56,590 bases of DNA from Dehalococcoidia bacterium (GCA_009693115.1 SHXW01000016.1:1-56590), one strand, 5' to 3'. Shown: positions 25,331 through 34,372, counted from the first letter of the stretch. Numbers and translations are program-made. The notes: generated by a model from the sequence alone, not told the origin.

Positions 25331-25741
25331 TTACTTCAAGCTGATGTCGAGGCGCATCCCTGCTTCGTAGTGGCCCGGCACGTGGCAGGCAAACTCGAGA
25401 GGGCCAGATGTTCCAGATGGGAACGTGTATTCCACCGTGACTGATGCCCCCGGGGGCAATTGCTCCTGGCCTATGTGCTGCAACATGGCGTCGTGACCCG
25501 TCCCGCCTCGTGCAGCCACTGACCACTCATGCGCCAGTTTGCCCTTGTTTTCGATGATGATCCTGTACTTCTTGCCCTTTTCGAAGGTGGTCACATCCGA
25601 TTCGAACTTGAGGTCGCTCAGGGTCACATGGACATTGGACGGCGCAACTGTCGCGGCGGCCCCTCCGCCGGACCCTCCGCATGCTGCGGCCGAGATAACG
25701 GCGAGGGCCAGCAGGGCAGTGGTGAACAGCAATATTTTCAA
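25331..25741 (-). CDS. Cupredoxin-like blue-copper lipoprotein
   Basis: A 136-residue exported protein with a lipoprotein signal (lipobox ISAAAC) and a single cupredoxin domain. Type 1 copper ligands are visible: the first His in LAHEW, then C-X4-H-X4-M in ACHVPGHYEAGM near the C-terminus. It probably carries electrons, or copper, on the outer face of the membrane. It is divergently placed with respect to the bicupin gene; the 272 bases between hold no recognised motif. Confidence 0.88.
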   Translation of the reverse strand: MKILLFTTALLALAVISAAACGGSGGGAAATVAPSNVHVTLSDLKFESDVTTFEKGKKYRIIIENKGKLAHEWSVAARGGTGHDAMLQHIGQEQLPPGASVTVEYTFPSGTSGPLEFACHVPGHYEAGMRLDISLK

Positions 25742-26013
25742 TTACACACCTCTCGTTTCAATCAGGAATATCACCAGAAAAAGGAGTGCATGTGATCCGT
25801 CTTGCTCAGGGTAGCGGGCCAATTCGAAATATCAACCCCCATCACCCGGCACGACAGGCATCCGCCCTCTCTTACCTGCAGGGCATCAGGGAGAGTGGGG
25901 ATTCAATTTGAACGACCATCCTTGCAGGCGCCTCAAGCCGCTTTATCTCTATCTGAGCTAACATTGCACATCGCGCCAACTTGATCTTCTCAGGGCCACT
26001 CAGGGAGCAGGGA

Positions 26014-26766
26014 ATGTCTATCGTCCGCAGATCAGATCAGGTCCTTTCTGACCGCTACCCCGGCATCAAACGCCACGCCATGACAGGCGCTTCAACTGGC
26101 TCGACGATGCTGCACGTCGGCGACCTAACCTATGCCCCGGGCGCAGTCGTGCCCTATCACATACACCCCCATGCCGAAGAGACGCAGTTCATGGTTGAGG
26201 GTGAACTTGAGTGCTGGTTCGACGGCAAGCGATTCACCGCGCGAGCCGGAGACGCCATCCTCTCCCCAATTGGTGTACCGCACGGGTTCATCAACAGGTC
26301 GGGGAAGCCCGCCCGCCAGATCACGGTCTTCCCGATGATCAATCCGGTCACGAACGAGGTGCTGGATCAGAAGACTGAGCCGAAGCTGGTTGACGGCGTG
26401 CCTGAGCAATTCGTGGCGCTCAGATCCCAGATGAAACCCTACGAGTTCAGGCCCGGAATCATGCGCTATGACATGATCGGTGACTTTCGCGGTGCAAAAT
26501 CAACGTACGTGGGCGAGCTTGTCTTCGACCCCGGCGCCATCGCCCCGAACCACTTCCACCCGTCGCACGAAGAGTCAATGTTCTGCCTTCGAGGCTCTTT
26601 GAACGCTGTGTACGGGCCGCAGAACGACATTCCGCTTCATGCCGGCGACATGTTCATGTGCGAGAAGGCCGTGCGGCACGGGATTTTCAACGGCTCAAGG
26701 GAGAAGGCTTCCCTCCTCGCCATCCACCCTGTCCTCAACCCCCCACCGCGCGTGGACGTCCCTTAG
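26014..26766 (+). CDS. Bicupin protein
   Basis: About 250 residues made of two cupin domains. The first has PYHIHPHAEETQFMVEGE (His and Glu metal ligands) and GVPHGF; the second has APNHFHPSHEESMFCLRG and KAVRHGIFN. Both carry complete metal sets, typical of dioxygenases, isomerases or storage cupins. ATG 26014 is preceded by GGGAGCAGGG; the frame extends to a TTG at 25981. The reaction cannot be given from sequence. Confidence 0.82.
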   Translation: MSIVRRSDQVLSDRYPGIKRHAMTGASTGSTMLHVGDLTYAPGAVVPYHIHPHAEETQFMVEGELECWFDGKRFTARAGDAILSPIGVPHGFINRSGKPARQITVFPMINPVTNEVLDQKTEPKLVDGVPEQFVALRSQMKPYEFRPGIMRYDMIGDFRGAKSTYVGELVFDPGAIAPNHFHPSHEESMFCLRGSLNAVYGPQNDIPLHAGDMFMCEKAVRHGIFNGSREKASLLAIHPVLNPPPRVDVP

Positions 26767-26909
26767 CGACCGATGCTGGAAGAAATATTGGAGTTCTGCA
26801 GGTTGCCATGAGAGTACGGGTTTCACCTTCATACTCTCCCGCAACCAGGGCGGACACGCGTGGCCGATGGCGAACCATTTTCTTCTTGAAGAAAGGGAGA
26901 TGCCCGTCG

Positions 26910-28535
26910 TCAGGCGCTCTTCGAGGACACGGGGCCGGGTACTTCTCTCCGCCGGCCCTTCTGGTCAGCAAACGTCACAAACGCCATTGCCACACCAACT
27001 GAGCTGACCACTGCTGCTACTCGGAAGACGAGCCTGATAGCAGAGTTCAGATCCGCGCGCGACGCTGCCACAGAAGACTCGAATTCAACCCGGCCGAGCG
27101 CAGGGTCTCCCTCGAACTTCTCACGTACTTCGGCGAGGCGCGTTGAAGATACCAGCACCTCCGGGTCCTTTACCTCCTCGCGAGGGTCGCCGGAGGCCGC
27201 TCCTCCCAGGCTCAGCTGCGCCAGCAGCAGCGCGCCCAGTGTTGCGCTTGCCACCGCCATGCCAAGCACGCGGGCGAACTGGAGGCTTGTCGTCACGACC
27301 CCAAGCGACTTCTGCGGCATGGCGTTTTGCACCGGCACGGTGAACGCTGTGAACCCGAACGAAGCGCCTATGCCCAGCAGGAGGGCTGTGCCGACGATGA
27401 GGCCCATTGGAGTGTCTGGCTGCAGGAGTCCGAAAGAGGCGATGGACACGGTGGCGATGGCAAGACCCAAAGCCCCCAACTCTCTCACGTATCCCCAGCG
27501 CGAGATGATCTGCCCGCCCAGGTTCGACCCTATAGCCACGCCGATGGCGTTGGCTATGAGCGGCAGCGCAGCGATGGTGGCGGATTGGCCCCTCACACCC
27601 TGTACGTAAAGCGGCATGAAGACGGTGATCACAGCGAAAGTGACCGTTATGGTGACGGAGGCGACCATTGCTCCACTGAACACCCGCGACTTGAACATCC
27701 CAAGCGGGACCACAGGGTCAGCCGCCCGCGGTTCGATGATGAGGAAGGCGACGAGAGAAGCGAACGATAAAGCGATCATTCCCAGGATGACCGGTGAGCC
27801 CCATGCGTACATCTCACCTCCCGCAGACAGTGTGAAAAGCCCAAGCGAGGCGAACAGGGCAAACGTTGCCGCCCCCGCGATGTCGAACTTCGGTCTCCTG
27901 TCCGGCTTCCCCACTGATGGGAACCACAACAACAGGAGAGCAAACGCCGCACCGCCTATTGGCAGGTTCATGTAGAAGATCCAGCGCCACGACAGAGTCT
28001 CAGACACGACGCCGCCCACCACCGGGCCCAGAACGCCAGACAGCGTGAACCCGGTGGCCGTCACTCCCATCCACTTCGCCCGGTCCCTCGGCTCCCACAG
28101 CGCAGCCATGATGATCCAGACGCTCCCGAGCGCGCCGGAGAACCCGATGCCCTGGACAACGCGGGCAGCGATGAGCTGGGGCATGTCCTGCGCCATGCCC
28201 GCGCCAGCAGACGCCACAAGGAATATCGCCAGCGACGCCAGCATCACCGGCTTGCGGCCAACCATGTCCGACAGCTTGCCTATGATCGGGACGGCCACCG
28301 CCCCGGCCAGCGAAAACCCGGCGAAGAGCCACGTGAACAGTTCAAAGCGGCCCAGGTCGCCCACAATGTTCTGCGCGGCCGTCGAAACCACGCTCTGATT
28401 CATCGTCGTAACGAAGAGCGTGACCGTGAGCGCAGCGACAAGGAATAGCTTGCGCCTGTATGGGACCTCGACCAGCGAGGCGTAATGTCGGCGCGCCGGA
28501 GATGGGGCGGCCGCGGAAGTATCGTTTGCAGACAT
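26910..28535 (-). CDS. MFS drug efflux transporter, DHA2 (EmrB/QacA) family
   Basis: This 541-residue proton antiporter has about 14 helices. It shows MNQSVVSTAAQNIVGDL in helix 1, the loop 2-3 motif GKLSDMVGRKPV, the motif C-like GPVVGGVV, and the WRWIFYMNLPIG segment typical of DHA2 members. A loop of about 60 residues before the last helix is unusual and hydrophilic. It probably exports toxic hydrophobic compounds across the inner membrane. No adjacent regulator is evident; the next gene on this strand is a methyltransferase 63 bases upstream. Confidence 0.9.
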   Translation of the reverse strand: MSANDTSAAAPSPARRHYASLVEVPYRRKLFLVAALTVTLFVTTMNQSVVSTAAQNIVGDLGRFELFTWLFAGFSLAGAVAVPIIGKLSDMVGRKPVMLASLAIFLVASAGAGMAQDMPQLIAARVVQGIGFSGALGSVWIIMAALWEPRDRAKWMGVTATGFTLSGVLGPVVGGVVSETLSWRWIFYMNLPIGGAAFALLLLWFPSVGKPDRRPKFDIAGAATFALFASLGLFTLSAGGEMYAWGSPVILGMIALSFASLVAFLIIEPRAADPVVPLGMFKSRVFSGAMVASVTITVTFAVITVFMPLYVQGVRGQSATIAALPLIANAIGVAIGSNLGGQIISRWGYVRELGALGLAIATVSIASFGLLQPDTPMGLIVGTALLLGIGASFGFTAFTVPVQNAMPQKSLGVVTTSLQFARVLGMAVASATLGALLLAQLSLGGAASGDPREEVKDPEVLVSSTRLAEVREKFEGDPALGRVEFESSVAASRADLNSAIRLVFRVAAVVSSVGVAMAFVTFADQKGRRREVPGPVSSKSA

Positions 28536-28598
28536 GAGGGATCAGGCTACACCGGCCCCGCCCTGGCTGAATCCCCCTCTTGTAAGTTCCGGGGTGTG

Positions 28599-29369
28599 TC
28601 AGACAGGCTTGCGTGCGCGGCAGACATAGGCTGGCCACGAAAACGCGAAGTCTCCGCCCTCGATAGCCTCCACCCTGTATTCGGCGACGGCTTGTTTTGG
28701 GGTGTAATGCCACTCTGCGCGCATCTTCTCGCGCGCATCTTCCGGCGTGCCTGAACGCCCCGTCCATGTATTGAAGGTCATGTTGACCCTGGTGGCAGTC
28801 TCGAAGTCGATGCTCATGCCAGTGGCCGAAATGGCGCTACGCCACCCCGAAGGCGTCAGGCTCCGGACGTGTGTCGGGTCGCGCCGCTTTTCCATGTCCT
28901 GTTGCCACGCGCGCGCCGTTCTGTCTTCGGACGTGGTCGTATCAGCGAGCAGATATACGCCGCCGGGCCTGAGAACTCTGGCAACCTCGCGCAGCGTGGC
29001 AGCGATGTCAGGGAAGTGGTGGGGCGCCGTCCGGCAAGTGACGAGGTCCAGCGAGGCGTCTGTGTATGGCAGTGCCTCCGCGGCGGCCAGCACAAATGCG
29101 GCATTGGTCAGGCGCCGTTCCTTCGCGATGCGGTGCGCCTCTGCGAGCATGTTCGATGAGATGTCCGACGCTATGACCTGGCCGCAGAACGGAGCGACGG
29201 CGAATGCTGTGAAGCCGGGGCCAGTGGCGATGTCCATGGCGACCCCGTAACGGCCTTCCGAGGCGAGCTTCGCGATGACCTGCAAGCTCTCACCTGACGA
29301 ATGCGGCGCGCTGGACGCGTACTCTGCGGCCTGTCTATCGAACTGCTGGCGTGCGTCAGGTTCGGGCAT
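28599..29369 (-). CDS. SAM-dependent class I methyltransferase, UbiE-like
   Basis: A 256-residue methyltransferase: motif I VAMDIATGPGFTAFA, acidic residue ASDIS at the end of strand 2, AEALPYTDASLDLVTCR, and HHFPDIAATLREVARVLRPGG. This is the Methyltransf_11 / UbiE type acting on a small molecule. ATG 29369 has GAGGA five bases upstream; the longer frame to 29471 runs into the divergent gene's promoter region. The substrate is unknown. Confidence 0.85.
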   Translation of the reverse strand: MPEPDARQQFDRQAAEYASSAPHSSGESLQVIAKLASEGRYGVAMDIATGPGFTAFAVAPFCGQVIASDISSNMLAEAHRIAKERRLTNAAFVLAAAEALPYTDASLDLVTCRTAPHHFPDIAATLREVARVLRPGGVYLLADTTTSEDRTARAWQQDMEKRRDPTHVRSLTPSGWRSAISATGMSIDFETATRVNMTFNTWTGRSGTPEDAREKMRAEWHYTPKQAVAEYRVEAIEGGDFAFSWPAYVCRARKPV

Positions 29370-29446
29370 CGCTTCCTCTTTGGCGGCGTATCGTGGCGTC
29401 ACTGACGCCGGAGTAGCACAATGTGGCGTCTCGGGAGGGCGTCCAC

Positions 29447-30532
29447 ATGCGACAGAACTATACACAGACACTTTTCCCGACGTTCGTCGTCGGCAGCCTC
29501 CCGCGGCCGCAGTGGGTGCGGGACGTTATCGATGAGCGCAAGCACGGGCGGCTTTCTCACCGTGAGGCGGACCGCCTGCTCGACCCGGCCATTGCCTTTG
29601 CGGTGCGCCTGCAGGAGCGCACCGGGCTGGACTTCGTCTCCGACGGGGAGTGGCGGCGTGAGAGTTACGTCAAGGTCTTCACCGAGGCCGTTGACGGTTT
29701 CAAGATAGATGCAGCGCCGAGGCCGGGCAGGCCAAGCCCTCCCAACCCGGCAGTCGTGTCCAGGCTGAATCAATTGCGGTCCATTGCCCTGGATGCCGCG
29801 GCCGCCCTGCACTCCTACACGAACCGAAAATCCATCGTCGCGCTGCCGTCACCGTACATCATGGGAGTCAGGATGTGGCGGGCTGATCTGTCATCGAAGG
29901 CATACCCGGAGCGAGAAGACTTCATGGCGGCTTGCGCCCCGCTGATACGCGAAGAGATAGGGCGTCTTTTCGCAGCGGGTATAGACCACGTGCAGATAGA
30001 CGACCCTGAACTGGCGATGCTCGTGGACTCGCAAAACCTAGCTGCCCGCGGCGTGAAGGATGCAGGCAGGGAAATGGCCCTCGCCGTCCGCATGATCAAC
30101 TCAGCGCTCGAAGGGCACGAAGGTAGGCCGGTCAGCCTGCACGTTTGCCACGCGCACTTTGCCCGGAGCAGGGCATCAGCGGGGGGTTACGGTCCCGTCA
30201 TGGAGGCCATCGGGCAGGTCAAGGTTCAGAGAGTCGCCATGGAATTCGCCGCGCCGGAATCGCAGGGCCTGGAGTCACTACGGCTCTTTCCTAAGGAAAA
30301 GATTCTGGGCCTCGGAGTCATTGACCACTGCGATAGGAAGGTCGAAACTCCTGATCAGGTAGCCGCCCGTGCAGAGGCGGCAATGAAGTTCATCGAGCCG
30401 GAAAGGATTACCCTGAACCCTGACTGCGGGTTCTCGCCAGGGATGCAGAACCCCATGGATCTGGACGAGGCGTACCTGAAACTTTCTGCCATGTGCCGGG
30501 GGGCAGAGTTGCTGAGGACACGGCATACTTAG
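29447..30532 (+). CDS. Core-MetE-like cobalamin-independent-type methyltransferase
   Basis: A 361-residue protein equal to the C-terminal catalytic half of MetE. Zinc ligands can be assigned: HVC (His and Cys), Glu in AMEFAAPES, and Cys in LNPDCGFSPG. The N-terminal FPTFVVGSLPRP and DFVSDGEWRRE segments are typical of this COG0620 group. MetE proper is over 700 residues, with an N-terminal domain missing here. From memory, core-MetE enzymes of Dehalococcoides use methylcobalamin as methyl donor, which would fit the B12 genes in this window; related archaeal and environmental proteins may use other methyl donors. The ATG at 29447 has GGGAGG seven bases upstream. Confidence 0.85.
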   Translation: MRQNYTQTLFPTFVVGSLPRPQWVRDVIDERKHGRLSHREADRLLDPAIAFAVRLQERTGLDFVSDGEWRRESYVKVFTEAVDGFKIDAAPRPGRPSPPNPAVVSRLNQLRSIALDAAAALHSYTNRKSIVALPSPYIMGVRMWRADLSSKAYPEREDFMAACAPLIREEIGRLFAAGIDHVQIDDPELAMLVDSQNLAARGVKDAGREMALAVRMINSALEGHEGRPVSLHVCHAHFARSRASAGGYGPVMEAIGQVKVQRVAMEFAAPESQGLESLRLFPKEKILGLGVIDHCDRKVETPDQVAARAEAAMKFIEPERITLNPDCGFSPGMQNPMDLDEAYLKLSAMCRGAELLRTRHT

Positions 30533-30612
30533 CAGCAAGGCTGCACACCGAAAGATGGAATTGCCCAGCCCGGCTGTCTGCCAAAGCTGGGCGCCGGAAG
30601 ATGGAGGCACAA

Positions 30613-30849
30613 ATGCCGATCAGAGCTTATCTGCTTATCGAGGCTCAGGCGGGCAAGGGGGGCAACATCGTTTCCACCCTCCGCAGGTTGCCCGAGACGG
30701 TTCAGGCCGACCGTGTCACCGGCCCCTATGACGTGATTTGCGTACTGGAGTCGGATGACCTGGACAAGCTAGGCGACCTCGTGCGCGACAGCGTTCACAA
30801 GATAGACGGCGTCACCCGCACCATGAGCTGTCTCAGGTTCACCGCTTAG
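30613..30849 (+). CDS. Stand-alone Lrp/AsnC ligand-binding (RAM) domain protein
   Basis: Only 78 residues, matching the C-terminal ligand-binding domain of Lrp/AsnC regulators: IRAYLLIEAQAGKGGNIV, VQADRVTGPYDVICVLE and IDGVTRTMSCLRF. No helix-turn-helix is present. The ATG at 30613 has GGAGG five bases upstream. Such proteins form rings that may bind amino acids and modulate full-length Lrp proteins. It is 80 bases after the core-MetE gene and may be co-transcribed, hinting at an amino acid link; this is inference. Confidence 0.85.
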   Translation: MPIRAYLLIEAQAGKGGNIVSTLRRLPETVQADRVTGPYDVICVLESDDLDKLGDLVRDSVHKIDGVTRTMSCLRFTA

Positions 30850-30885
30850 CGAGTTAGCCCGCATCCACATCCCTTGCAAATCATC

Positions 30886-30925
30886 CCCTCTCCCCCTACG
30901 GGAGAGGGTTGGGCGAGGGGTCGAA
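30886..30925. repeat. CCCTCTCCC / GGGAGAGGG intergenic repeat
   Basis: CCCCTCTCCCCCTACGGGAGAGG is an inverted repeat followed by GTTGGGCGAGGGG. Related copies lie at 8280-8300, 9600-9630, 13090-13115, 32733-32830 and 53885-53920, always between genes. The rest of 30850-31183 holds nothing recognised. Confidence 0.7.
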
Positions 30926-31183
30926 GATCGAACTCAGACAGCAACCTCTGGACCACCACCGATTTCGTTTCAGGATGGTTTCTTAGGCTTGGGTTGCTTC
31001 GCCTCCGCCCTCATCTGGTTCAGGCGCTACTACCGCGTGGCAGTTTCGAACTAGCCACTAAGGCGACTCTGGGTCCACGAAGCGGATAGGATTTGCAGCT
31101 CCCCTTGCCCTATAGCGGTCTGGAACTCGTCTATTCACGTACTGGCTAGCAATCTCCTTTTAAGCGGGATGCCCAACGAACCC

Positions 31184-31822
31184 TCAACGACCGACGACGC
31201 CATCAGCCAACGCAGGAATGTTCGCCTTAGTTGCGGGCAGCCATTCCTCGGGCCGAAAGGCTCCGACGGCAATACCTCGACGATGCGCCAAAACTAGGTT
31301 GTACCTCCTGGCCCTCTTTACATCGATACGCCAGGCCCACCGCACCGCTTCGTACACGTCGCTCCTTTCTTCGTAGCTTCGGGCAATAGAGATCAGGATC
31401 AGCGGCTCTTTGACTTCGAACTCCATCGATTCGTACTCCAGAACTATCTCTTCAACGTGCCTGCAACCATAGTCGCCTGAGCCATGCCCGCCAACTTTGT
31501 TCGTGAGGGCGGGGTAAGCGTCAATCAAGGCTGCTTCAATCTGAAACGCGATTTCCTCAGTGTCTATGTTGTGCCGGTGGATTATGTGTCCGACATCAAG
31601 TCCGACACTCCCAATCTCCTTGATCCGCAGGAGCTTTAAGTCAGCTGCGTCCTCGTCTGACGTACTCTCCAAAGCACCTTTGGCGTGCTGAAAGATCCTG
31701 TCGCCCTTGCCCTTGCCCACGTAGAAGGTTTCGCCGTTGCGCGGGTCGATGAGCCTATAGACGTACCACTTGAGCCGGTCGCTGACCCCCGGCGGAAACT
31801 TCTCTCGCATGTCGCTCTCCAT
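31184..31822 (-). CDS. GIY-YIG nuclease-domain protein
   Basis: A 212-residue protein with an N-terminal LEM-3-type GIY-YIG fold: WYVYRLIDPRNGETFYVGKGKGDRIFQH near residues 18-45, then a conserved Glu in AFQIEAALIDAYP. The C-terminal half (about 100 residues, VLEYESMEF...EEWLPAT) is unrecognised. Base composition is lower in GC than its neighbours, consistent with horizontal acquisition. Start is ATG 31822 or ATG 31810. Similar proteins are often found with defence or mobile genes, but none is adjacent here. Confidence 0.75.
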   Translation of the reverse strand: MESDMREKFPPGVSDRLKWYVYRLIDPRNGETFYVGKGKGDRIFQHAKGALESTSDEDAADLKLLRIKEIGSVGLDVGHIIHRHNIDTEEIAFQIEAALIDAYPALTNKVGGHGSGDYGCRHVEEIVLEYESMEFEVKEPLILISIARSYEERSDVYEAVRWAWRIDVKRARRYNLVLAHRRGIAVGAFRPEEWLPATKANIPALADGVVGR

Positions 31823-31879
31823 CTGAACGTTCTGACCAATGACCTGGCCCGGTATTGAACCCGGTGACTATGGTCTCGC

Positions 31880-32551
31880 CTACTTCAGGTTCTTTGAGAA
31901 AAACGCGAGCGTCCTGTCCCATGACAGCTTCGCCGCGGCGGCGTTATACACCTGCGGGCGCTCGTCATTGAAAAAGGCGTGCGAAGTACCCGGGTAGATG
32001 TGAAATTCGGCATTCTTACCCGCCTTCTCCAGGGCAACCTTAAGGCTGGGAACGGCGTCCGTGGCGCCGTCGTGCTCCGCATAGTGGCCCAAGATGGGGC
32101 ACTTCACGCCATTCCAGTCGGGCGCGCCCTTTGTAAGGACGCCGTAGTAAGGAACTGAGGCGTTAATCAGGCCCTGCGCGGCTAGGTAAAGGGCCATGCC
32201 ACCTCCCATGCAGTAGCCCACGCATCCGACCTTTTTCGGGGCGACGGCTGGGTGCGCCTTTAGAAATGCAACAGCTCCAGCCATGTCCTTGCCAGCTTGC
32301 GCGATCTGAAGCTCCATCATCAGTTTGCGCGCCTCGTCCGGCTCCACCGCGGCTTTGCCATGGTAGAGGTCGGGCGCCAGTGCCACGTACCCGGCAGCGG
32401 CGAAGCGGTCCGCCACGGACTTGATGTGCGGGACGAGGCCCCACCACTCCTGGATGACGAGTACGCCTGAGCCTCTGCCTGCGGTGGGGAGAGAAAGGTA
32501 GCCGGTGGCTTTGCCGCCGTTGCTATTGAACTCGACCATCGTGCCGGGCAT
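31880..32551 (-). CDS. Dienelactone hydrolase family protein
   Basis: A 223-residue alpha/beta hydrolase of the dienelactone hydrolase family. The triad is Cys in GYCMGGGM, Asp in EHDGATD and His in GTSHAFFND; QEWWGLVPHIKSVADRFA is typical. The role is hydrolysis of lactones or esters in the cytoplasm, for example in aromatic breakdown, though no ring-cleavage genes are nearby. ATG 32551 has AAGGAG nine bases upstream; a longer frame to 32668 includes a Cys/Pro-rich stretch unlike the family. Confidence 0.9.
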   Translation of the reverse strand: MPGTMVEFNSNGGKATGYLSLPTAGRGSGVLVIQEWWGLVPHIKSVADRFAAAGYVALAPDLYHGKAAVEPDEARKLMMELQIAQAGKDMAGAVAFLKAHPAVAPKKVGCVGYCMGGGMALYLAAQGLINASVPYYGVLTKGAPDWNGVKCPILGHYAEHDGATDAVPSLKVALEKAGKNAEFHIYPGTSHAFFNDERPQVYNAAAAKLSWDRTLAFFSKNLK

Positions 32552-32732
32552 TCTTCGCGCTCCTTTGCTGGGCGAACCTGGACATGGCTGAAGCGATGAG
32601 AACTTGCTGCCGTCCGTGCATGGGCAGGGCGGGACACCCGGCGCAATCATACTGCGCTCATTCGACATGAAAACCTGACGTGGTGGCAGATGATTGGGAC
32701 ATGGTCAATGGCGCTCGCCCGCATGACCGGGG

Positions 32733-32830
32733 CCCTCTCCCGCTGCCGGGCGTCTTCTCTAATGAGCGGGAATCATGTGAAGGGCCAGATGATCCCCGTA
32801 TCGGTCGGGAGAGGGATAGGGTGAGGGCAT
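32733..32830. repeat. Intergenic inverted repeat before crcB
   Basis: CCCTCTCCCG (32733-32742) is complementary to CGGGAGAGGG (32806-32815), with GATAGGGTGAGGGC after the right arm. It is a copy of the dispersed family. No fluoride riboswitch consensus was found in 32552-32879. Confidence 0.6.
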
Positions 32831-32879
32831 CGTCAGCTACATCCGCCTGTTTCGTCGGCCAACGGGCCCAGTCAACCGG

Positions 32880-33263
32880 GTGAGCAACATGGAAAAGGTG
32901 CTCTGGCTCGCGGTGGCGGGCGCTGCTGGAACCCTTGCCCGCTACGGGGTCACAACCCTGTTTCTGAGATACGCCCCCTCCGGATTCCCCTGGGGGGTCT
33001 TCGCTATTAATGTCGCCGGGTCGTTCTTGTTCGGGGCAGTCTGGGTGATGGGCGAAGAGCGAGGCGTCGTTGGCCCGAACATGCGCCTGATTGCCCTGAC
33101 CGGGTTCATGGGCGCCTTCACGACGTTTTCGACCTTCGCCTTCGATAGCGTGCAACTAGCCCGGGGAGGCAACTGGACCTGGATGGTAGCGAACCTCGTC
33201 CTCAGCAGTGCCGCTGGCATGGCCGCCGTGCTGGTGGGATTCAGGGTGGGGCGGGCGTTTTGA
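32880..33263 (+). CDS. crcB: Fluoride channel FluC/CrcB
   Basis: A 127-residue four-helix protein that exports fluoride as a dual-topology dimer. Motifs: GAAGTLARYGV in helix 1, WGVFAINVAGSFLFG with the polar Asn of helix 2, and GFMGAFTTFSTFAFD in helix 3 with the Phe box and Na-site region. A single gene rather than the paired form is present. Start is GTG 32880 or the ATG at 32889. Its neighbours give no further clue. Confidence 0.93.
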   Translation: MSNMEKVLWLAVAGAAGTLARYGVTTLFLRYAPSGFPWGVFAINVAGSFLFGAVWVMGEERGVVGPNMRLIALTGFMGAFTTFSTFAFDSVQLARGGNWTWMVANLVLSSAAGMAAVLVGFRVGRAF

Positions 33264-33599
33264 GCGAACGCCTGATGCGGCCACAAAGGTCTTCTTCAAT
33301 CCGTCTTGCAGTAACTTCAGGGCCGGCTCGGTTTCGGACATACGGGATACCTTGATGCCCGCCTGAAGCGCCGAAATGATGGGTCAGTCTTACAGGCTGG
33401 AAGCCGCGGAACGTGGCGTCTCATTCGCTTGGAGGTTTGCTGGGCAAAGGCTAGGCCGTGGAGGGGAGCGGCGGATAAGAGTCACTCAAGAGCCACCGCG
33501 CAGTCATCGAGTACATCGACAGTATGTGGGTGCAGCTGGTCGAATGATGATGGTTTCGGGATGCACACCGCGTGTTATTCTCAAGTGTTGGAACTACAT
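33264..33599. other. Intergenic region upstream of tRNA-Asn
   Basis: No convincing gene. A TATTCT -10-like box at about 33573 may belong to the tRNA promoter. A minus-strand frame at 33156-33341 starts plausibly but runs into crcB and has no family resemblance. Confidence 0.4.
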
Positions 33600-33674
33600 T
33601 CCCCAGTAGCTCAGCGGTAGAGCGAGCGCCTGTTAAGTGCTTGGCCGTAGGTTCGAATCCTACCTGGGGAGCCA
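33600..33674 (+). tRNA. tRNA-Asn (GTT)
   Basis: Full cloverleaf: acceptor TCCCCAG/CTGGGGA, D stem GCTC/GAGC, anticodon stem AGCGC/GTGCT with loop CTGTTAA (anticodon GTT), T stem GTAGG/CCTAC with loop TTCGAAT, discriminator G and encoded CCA. Confidence 0.97.
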
Positions 33675-33685
33675 GAATCACACGT

Positions 33686-33728
33686 CGAAAGGCCCGAAGG
33701 CTACTAGCCTTCGGGCCTTTCGCTTTTC
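33686..33728 (+). terminator. Intrinsic terminator after tRNA-Asn
   Basis: A perfect 17-bp stem (33686-33702 with 33706-33722, three-base loop) followed by CTTTT, 12 bases after the tRNA. Confidence 0.92.
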
Positions 33729-33790
33729 GCACTCGGATCGTCTGTCGACTTCCATGAACGTCATGGTGGCGCGCAGGGGCATGCTGCCTG

Positions 33791-34372
33791 CTAACTGCTG
33801 GCTGACATTGTCTTGATCGCGCCGTGCCTGAAGCATGAAACTACGTGGTCATTCACCATCCCGCAGGACTGCATGAATGCATACACGCCGGTTGGGCCGA
33901 CGAACTTGAACCCCCGCTTCATAAGCTCTTTGCTGATGCGTTCCGAGTCCGGTGTGATTGCGGGTAGTTCCGCCGGCTTTTTCCATGCGTTCTGACGCGG
34001 GCTGCCTCCCACGAGCGCCCACAGGTAAGTGTGCAGGCTACCGAACTCCGTTTGCACGTTGAGTACGGCCTGAGCATTAGTGACTGCTGACCTGATCTTC
34101 ACCCTGTTCCGCACTATTCCCGCGTCCAAGATCAACGCATCCACCTTCGCATCGTCGAAGGCAGCGATCTTCTTCAGGTCATAGTTTGCGAACGCCCGGC
34201 GGTAGCCCTCCCGCTTCTTAAGGATCAACTCCCAGCTCAGGCCCGCCTGTGCGCCCTCCAGCACGAGGTGCTCGAAGAGGTGGCGGTCATCGTGCGACGG
34301 CACGCCCCACTCGCCATCGTGGTACTCGATCATCAACTGGCTCTTAGGCCATTCGCAACGCTGCGCCGGCAT
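33791..34372 (-). CDS. tag: DNA-3-methyladenine glycosylase I (Tag)
   Basis: A 193-residue base-excision enzyme that removes 3-methyladenine from alkylated DNA. Family features: RCEWPKS and YHDGEWGVP near the N-terminus, FEHLVLEGAQAGLSWELILKKRE, KFVGPTGVYAFMQSCGMVNDH and SCFRH, giving the Cys/His zinc set at both ends. Length is typical. GGAGG lies nine bases before the ATG at 34372. It is divergent from the DtxR-family gene, 89 bases apart. Confidence 0.95.
   Translation of the reverse strand: MPAQRCEWPKSQLMIEYHDGEWGVPSHDDRHLFEHLVLEGAQAGLSWELILKKREGYRRAFANYDLKKIAAFDDAKVDALILDAGIVRNRVKIRSAVTNAQAVLNVQTEFGSLHTYLWALVGGSPRQNAWKKPAELPAITPDSERISKELMKRGFKFVGPTGVYAFMQSCGMVNDHVVSCFRHGAIKTMSASS

Noticed and set aside
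32552-32879. Fluoride riboswitch in front of crcB
   Set aside because: The GGNGATGG...AACNGCC...GATGRC pattern could not be found; the region is filled by a dispersed inverted repeat.
33156-33341. Short minus-strand ORF overlapping crcB
   Set aside because: The start looks plausible but most of the frame is antisense to crcB, and there is no family resemblance.
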